DNA of 64,000 bases from Amia ocellicauda (Eukaryota; Chordata; Actinopteri; Amiiformes; Amiidae): contig NC_089863.1 of the NCBI RefSeq assembly GCF_036373705.1, forward strand, positions 4,485,444-4,549,443, written 5' to 3'. Below are positions 59,410 through 64,000 of this stretch, in pieces. The notes beneath the pieces are model-generated. The model had not been told where the DNA came from. It worked only from the letters and a program-made list of their open reading frames with translations, and made no database searches. Position 1 is the stretch's first letter, and each line of letters begins with the position of its first letter. The position numbers and the translations under genes are program-made.

Positions 59410-59482
59410 TGGAGAATGCGGGCATCGGTCCCGCCACCTCTCGCATGCTAAGCGAGCGCTCTACCATCTGAGCTAATTCCCC
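59410..59482 (-). tRNA. tRNA-Ala-AGC: tRNA-Ala(AGC), unit 38
   Basis: Same sequence as the unit 1 gene. Confidence 0.95.
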
Positions 59483-59624
59483 GCTGCTTCCTGTGGCAGC
59501 ACCGCCCTGTGCAGCGCCGGCTGCAGGTTCGCTCTGAACTTTGCATCCCTTTGGGTTCACTGATACCCTGTTCCAGGACAGAAGAAGCTGTTTCCATCGG
59601 ATTGCTTGAGTGCGTCCAAACGTG

Positions 59625-59697
59625 GGGCCAGTGGCGCAATGGATAACGCGTCTGACTACGAATCAGAAGACTGTAGGTTCGACTCCTACCTGGCTCG
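59625..59697 (+). tRNA. tRNA-Arg-ACG: tRNA-Arg(ACG), unit 38
   Basis: Same gene sequence as unit 1. Confidence 0.97.
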
Positions 59698-60128
59698 ACA
59701 GCATCTACAACCAACTCTCACTGTTTTCTTCTCATATCTGGCGACCAGCAGCACTACATCATAGTGTGCCGGACCAGGCATGGGAGGACCATCAAAGTCA
59801 CCGCTACCACACTCCAATCTCATTCCATGATGATTATCAAACCATTGCACCAGTGTGACTGAGGTGCAACATACATTCAATGTGTTCATGGCTCCATCTG
59901 CTCATTCAATTCAACCTGTACCCGACTGCTGCCTCTCACCTGAACCGTAGTCAACAGAAATGCGCACTTGTATCACACCTTGTCGACACTGTTAATGTGT
60001 CATTGACACCCAATAACCTGACATGTTGCTTAATCCGTTTAATCTCAATTCTTTCATAATAAGACTCTGTTACAATAAGACACTTCCACAACACTACATT
60101 CATTTGAACAGATAATCACTTTTGAATA

Positions 60129-60354
60129 CAGTGTGGAGTAGTGGTTTGGGCTCTGTACCCTGTAGCACAGCACGGTGTGTGCAATCTCTGGTACACTTAC
60201 TACTCTTGAGCAAGGGACTTTAGCTAGATTGCACCAGTTAATGCCCACCCATGCCAATGGGTTAAGTGTAAGGAAAACAAAATGTGGTAATATCTCGTTA
60301 ACATCTGTAAGTCACCCTGGCTATGGTGTCTGCTAAGAAATCGAATTAAAAAAT
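60129..60354 (+). mobile_element. V-SINE-like element, unit 38
   Basis: A-form; gaacagataatc flank. Confidence 0.78.
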
Positions 60355-60998
60355 ACGTTGATATGAATCTCCATTGATTTATTTCTGTGTTCAACATGTA
60401 TAATTCATGTATTTATTATTATCTTCTCTCTGCATTTATTTTTTATTCTGCCTTGGATTATCCTCCATACATGTCGCACAAATGAATGTACAATGCATTC
60501 TGGCCCTTCTCATCACTACAACAAGCAAAGCCAAAATATGAAAGAGAACGTGAGTTGAAAAGGTGAGGTGGTGTTTTTCTCTTTATATCTCTATTTACAG
60601 AGTAGACGAAATGCAGAGGAGGAAATATAAATAGAAAAGAAGAAAAAATGTCAACGAAGAACTGTAAAGGCACAGAGGGAAATGTGAACATAAAATTGGT
60701 ATTACATACGGACATACGTTTTTTCTTAGATCTATGTAAAAATGTAATATTTTATAGCATAGAGCGAAGTAATATGAACTGATACAGAATATTAGATGAA
60801 GTCTAAATACATCTGTTTGTTCAAAACAGAATACACTGTATTGTTCTTGTTGTGAATACATTGGGGTGGATATATTTACGAATGGTATGGTGGTTGTGAT
60901 CAAGAAGTGAAAAATGACGACCCCTCGTATGCTTGTGAGGATCTCAGCAGGGCTGTCCTGCGGGCTGAAGACGGGTCTGGTAGCAGATGAAGGAGCTC

Positions 60999-61071
60999 TG
61001 GAGAATGCGGGCATCGGTCCCGCCACCTCTCGCATGCTAAGCGAGCGCTCTACCATCTGAGCTAATTCCCC
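60999..61071 (-). tRNA. tRNA-Ala-AGC: tRNA-Ala(AGC), unit 39
   Basis: Gene as in unit 1. The first part of the spacer (ttttttattc, aaagccaaaat) is of unit 1 type, the rest of second type. Confidence 0.95.
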
Positions 61072-61213
61072 GCTGCTTCCTGTGGCAGCACCGCCCTGTG
61101 CAGCGCCGGCTGCAGGTTCGCTCTGAACTTTGCATCCCTTTGGGTTCACTGATACCCTGTTCCAGGACAGAAGAAGCTGTTTCCATCGGATTGCTTGAGT
61201 GCGTCCAAACGTG

Positions 61214-61286
61214 GGGCCAGTGGCGCAATGGATAACGCGTCTGACTACGAATCAGAAGACTGTAGGTTCGACTCCTACCTGGCTCG
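61214..61286 (+). tRNA. tRNA-Arg-ACG: tRNA-Arg(ACG), unit 39
   Basis: Same gene sequence as unit 1; second 3' flank type. Confidence 0.97.
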
Positions 61287-61717
61287 ACAGCATCTACAAC
61301 CAACTCTCACTGTTTTCTTCTCATATCTGGCGACCAGCAGCACTACATCATAGTGTGCCGGACCAGGCATGGGAGGACCATCAAAGTCACCGCTACCACA
61401 CTCCAATCTCATTCCATGATGATTATCAAACCATTGCACCAGTGTGACTGAGGTGCAACATACATTCAATGTGTTCATGGCTCCATCTGCTCATTCAATT
61501 CAACCTGTACCCGACTGCTGCCTCTCACCTGAAACGTAGTCAACAGAAATGCGCACTTGTATCACACCTTGTCGACACTGTTAATGTGTCATTGACACCC
61601 AATATCCTGACATGTTGCTTAATCCGTTTAATCTCAATTCTTTCATAATAAGACTCTGTTACAATAAGACACTTCCACAACACTACATTCATTTGAATAG
61701 ACAATCACTTTTGAATA

Positions 61718-61943
61718 CAGTGTGGAGTAGTGGTTTGGGCTCTGTACCCTGTAGCACAGCACGGTGTGTGCAATCTCTGGTACACTTACTACTCTTGAGC
61801 AAGGGACTTTAGCTAGATTGCACCAGTTAATGCCCACCCATGCCAATGGGTTAAGTGTAAGGAAAACAAAATGTGGTAATATCTCGTTAACATCTGTAAG
61901 TCACCCTGGCTATGGTGTCTGCTAAGAAATCGAATTAAAAAAT
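61718..61943 (+). mobile_element. V-SINE-like element, unit 39
   Basis: A-form; gaatagacaatc flank. Confidence 0.78.
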
Positions 61944-62587
61944 ACGTTGATATGAATCTCCATTGATTTATTTCTGTGTTCAACATGTATAATTCATGTA
62001 TTTATTATTATCTTCTCTCTGCATTTATTTTTAATTCTGCCTTGGATTATCCTCCATACATGTCGCACAAATGAATGTACAATGCATTCTGGCCCTTCTC
62101 ATCACTACAACAAGCAAAGGCAAAATATGAAAGAGAACGTGAGTTGAAAAGGTGAGGTGGTGTTTTTCTCTTTATATCTCTATTTACAGAGTAGACGAAA
62201 TGCAGAGGAGGAAATATAAATAGAAAAGAAGAAAAAATGTCAACGAAGAACTGTAAAGGCACAGAGGGAAATGTGAACATAAAATTGGTATTACATACGG
62301 ACATACGTTTTTTCTTAGATCTATGTAAAAATGTAATATTTTATAGCATAGAGCGAAGTAATATGAACTGATACAGAATATTAGATGAAGTCTAAATACA
62401 TCTGTTTGTTCAAAACAGAATACACTGTATTGTTCTTGTTGTGAATACATTGGGGTGGATATATTTACGAATGGTATGGTGGTTGTGATCAAGAAGTGAA
62501 AAATGATGACCCCTCGTATGCTTGTGAGGATCTCAGCAGGGCTGTCCTGCGGGCTGACGACGGGTCTGGTAGCAGATGAAGGAGCTC

Positions 62588-62660
62588 TGGAGAATGCGGG
62601 CATCGGTCCCGCCACCTCTCGCATGCTAAGCGAGCGCTCTACCATCTGAGCTAATTCCCC
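62588..62660 (-). tRNA. tRNA-Ala-AGC: tRNA-Ala(AGC), unit 40
   Basis: Gene as in unit 1; the left part of the unit is of second type. Confidence 0.95.
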
Positions 62661-62802
62661 GCTGCTTCCTGTGGCAGCACCGCCCTGTGCAGCGCCGGCT
62701 GCAGGTTCGCTCTGAACTTTGCATCCCTTTGGGTTCACTGATACCCTGTTCCAGGACAGAAGAAGCTGTTTCCATCGGATTGCTTGAGTGCGTCCAAACG
62801 TG

Positions 62803-62875
62803 GGGCCAGTGGCGCAATGGATAACGCGTCTGACTACGAATCAGAAGACTGTAGGTTCGACTCCTACCTGGCTCG
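62803..62875 (+). tRNA. tRNA-Arg-ACG: tRNA-Arg(ACG), unit 40
   Basis: Gene and 3' flank as in unit 1, so the haplotype switches within the tRNA pair of this unit. Confidence 0.97.
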
Positions 62876-63306
62876 AAAGCATCTACATCCAACTCTCACT
62901 GTTTTCTTCTCATATCTGGCGACCAGCAGCACTACATCATAGTGTGCCGGACCAGGCATGGGAGGACCATCAAAGTCACCGCTACCACACTCCAATCTCA
63001 TTCCATGATGATTATCAAACCAATGCACCAGTGTGACTGAGGTGCAACATACATTCAATGTCTTCATGGCTCCATCTGCTCATTCAATTCAACCTGTACC
63101 CGACTGCTGCCTCTCACCTGAAACGTAGTCAACAGAAATGCGCACTTGTATCACACCTTGTCGACACTGTTAATGTGTCATTGACACCCAATAACCTGAC
63201 ATGTTGCTTAATCCGTTTAATCTCAATTCTTTCATAATAAGACTCTGTTACAATAAGACACTTCCACAACACTACATTCATTTGAACAGATAATCACTTT
63301 TGAATA

Positions 63307-63532
63307 CAGTGTGGAGTAGTGGTTTGGGCTCTGTACCCTGTAGCACAGCACGGTGTGTGCAATCTCTGGTACACTTACTACTCTTGAGCAAGGGACTTTA
63401 GCTGGATTGCACCAGTTAATGCCCACCCATGCCAATGGGTTAAGTGTAAGGAAAACAAAATGTGGTAATATCTCGTTAACATCTGTAAGTCACCCTGGCT
63501 ATGGTGTCTGCTAAGAAATCGAATTAAAAAAT
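63307..63532 (+). mobile_element. V-SINE-like element, unit 40
   Basis: G-form, as in unit 1. Confidence 0.78.
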
Positions 63533-64000
63533 ACGTTGATATGAATCTCCATTGATTTATTTCTGTGTTCAACATGTATAATTCATGTATTTATTATTAT
63601 CTTCTCTCTGCATTTATTTTTAATTCTGCCTTGGATTATCCTCCATACATGTCGCACAAATGAATGTACAATGCATTCTGGCCCTTCTCATCACTACAAC
63701 AAGCAAAGGCAAAATATGAAAGAGAACGTGAGTTGAAAAGGTGAGGTGGTGTTTTTCTCTTTATATCTCTATTTACAGAGTAGACGAAATGCAGAGGAGG
63801 AAATATAAATAGAAAAGAAGAAAAAATGTCAACGAAGAACTGTAAAGGCACAGAGGGAAATGTGAACATAAAATTGGTATTACATACGGACATACGTTTT
63901 TTCTTAGATCTATGTAAAAATGTAATATTTTATAGCATAGAGCGAAGTAATATGAACTGATACAGAATATTAGATGAAGTCTAAATACATCTGTTTGTTC
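63486..64000 (+). repeat. Partial unit 41 at the window edge
   Basis: First 515 bp of another unit: SINE tail and AT-rich spacer of the second haplotype. It stops before tRNA-Ala, so the array goes on beyond the window. Confidence 0.95.

Larger units (their letters stand above)
1..64000. repeat. tRNA-bearing tandem macrosatellite, 1,589-bp unit, ~40.3 copies
   Basis: The same landmark sequence recurs every 1,589 bp from end to end, with only three register changes: +2 bp in units 21 and 24 and a net -79 bp in unit 35. No unit is inverted and nothing is inserted between units. Each unit holds tRNA-Ala(AGC) on the minus strand, tRNA-Arg(ACG) on the plus strand and one V-SINE-like element on the plus strand. 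Units are near identical (about 1-2 % apart by eye) and fall into two main haplotype groups plus mosaics of them, as expected for unequal crossing over and gene conversion. Tandem tRNA-gene arrays are known in fishes, for example on the zebrafish chromosome 4 long arm. Exact copy number depends on the assembly being correct across near-identical repeats. Confidence 0.99.

Noticed and set aside
1-64000. CRISPR array or bacterial tRNA operon
   Set aside because: The period is far too long for CRISPR and there are no spacers. The tRNAs are eukaryotic in type, with no encoded CCA and with internal Pol III promoters, and a vertebrate SINE is present.
1-64000. rDNA, snRNA or histone-type tandem array
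   Set aside because: No rRNA, 5S, U-snRNA or histone sequence is recognisable in the unit; the only RNA genes are the two tRNAs.

Overview
The whole 64 kb window is one head-to-tail tandem array. A unit of 1,589 bp repeats about 40.3 times with no unique flank on either side, so the array continues past both ends. Units differ by roughly 1-2 % by eye. I see no protein-coding gene. Each unit carries three recognisable things: a tRNA-Ala gene with anticodon AGC on the minus strand, a tRNA-Arg gene with anticodon ACG on the plus strand 142 bp away (5' ends facing each other), and about 430 bp downstream of tRNA-Arg an old tRNA-headed SINE of the V-SINE type on the plus strand. The rest is AT-rich spacer with no recognised content.

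Organism: a vertebrate nuclear genome, most likely a ray-finned fish. Both tRNAs match, from memory, the vertebrate tRNA-Ala-AGC and tRNA-Arg-ACG families closely. They lack an encoded CCA, carry internal Pol III A and B boxes and are followed by oligo-T. The SINE has the V-SINE central block and an L2-like 3' tail, both common in fishes. The species cannot be fixed from this sequence.

Layout: taking the first base as unit position 1, unit k starts at 1+1589(k-1) up to unit 21. The register then shifts by +2 after unit 21, by +2 more after unit 24 and by -79 after unit 35. Within a unit the order is: SINE tail (1-47), AT-rich spacer (48-602), tRNA-Ala terminator T-run (603-607), tRNA-Ala (692-764, minus), GC-rich divergent promoter interval (765-906), tRNA-Arg (907-979, plus), its T-run (1006-1009), second spacer (1010-1410), SINE (1411 to the next unit). 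There are 40 genes of each tRNA, 80 in all; 34 of each appear identical.

The array shows its own history. Units 8-9 recur as 10-11 (3,178 bp period), 14-16 as 17-19 (4,767 bp) and 19-21 as 22-24 (4,769 bp), and 27-29 are almost the same unit three times. One crossover junction can be placed within about 90 bp near 33,080-33,172. Units 34-36 form an unusually diverged interior island. There unit 35 has lost 87 bp including the 5' end of tRNA-Ala, and its tRNA-Arg anticodon has changed from ACG to TCG. Other units of note: 8/10 (tRNA-Arg D-stem mismatch), 21/24 (2-bp insertion in tRNA-Arg, broken T-stem pair in tRNA-Ala), 25 (tRNA-Ala T-stem mismatch) and 16/19/22 (both nearest tRNA-Ala terminator runs interrupted). 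Every tRNA-Ala in the array has C instead of the near-universal U at position 55.
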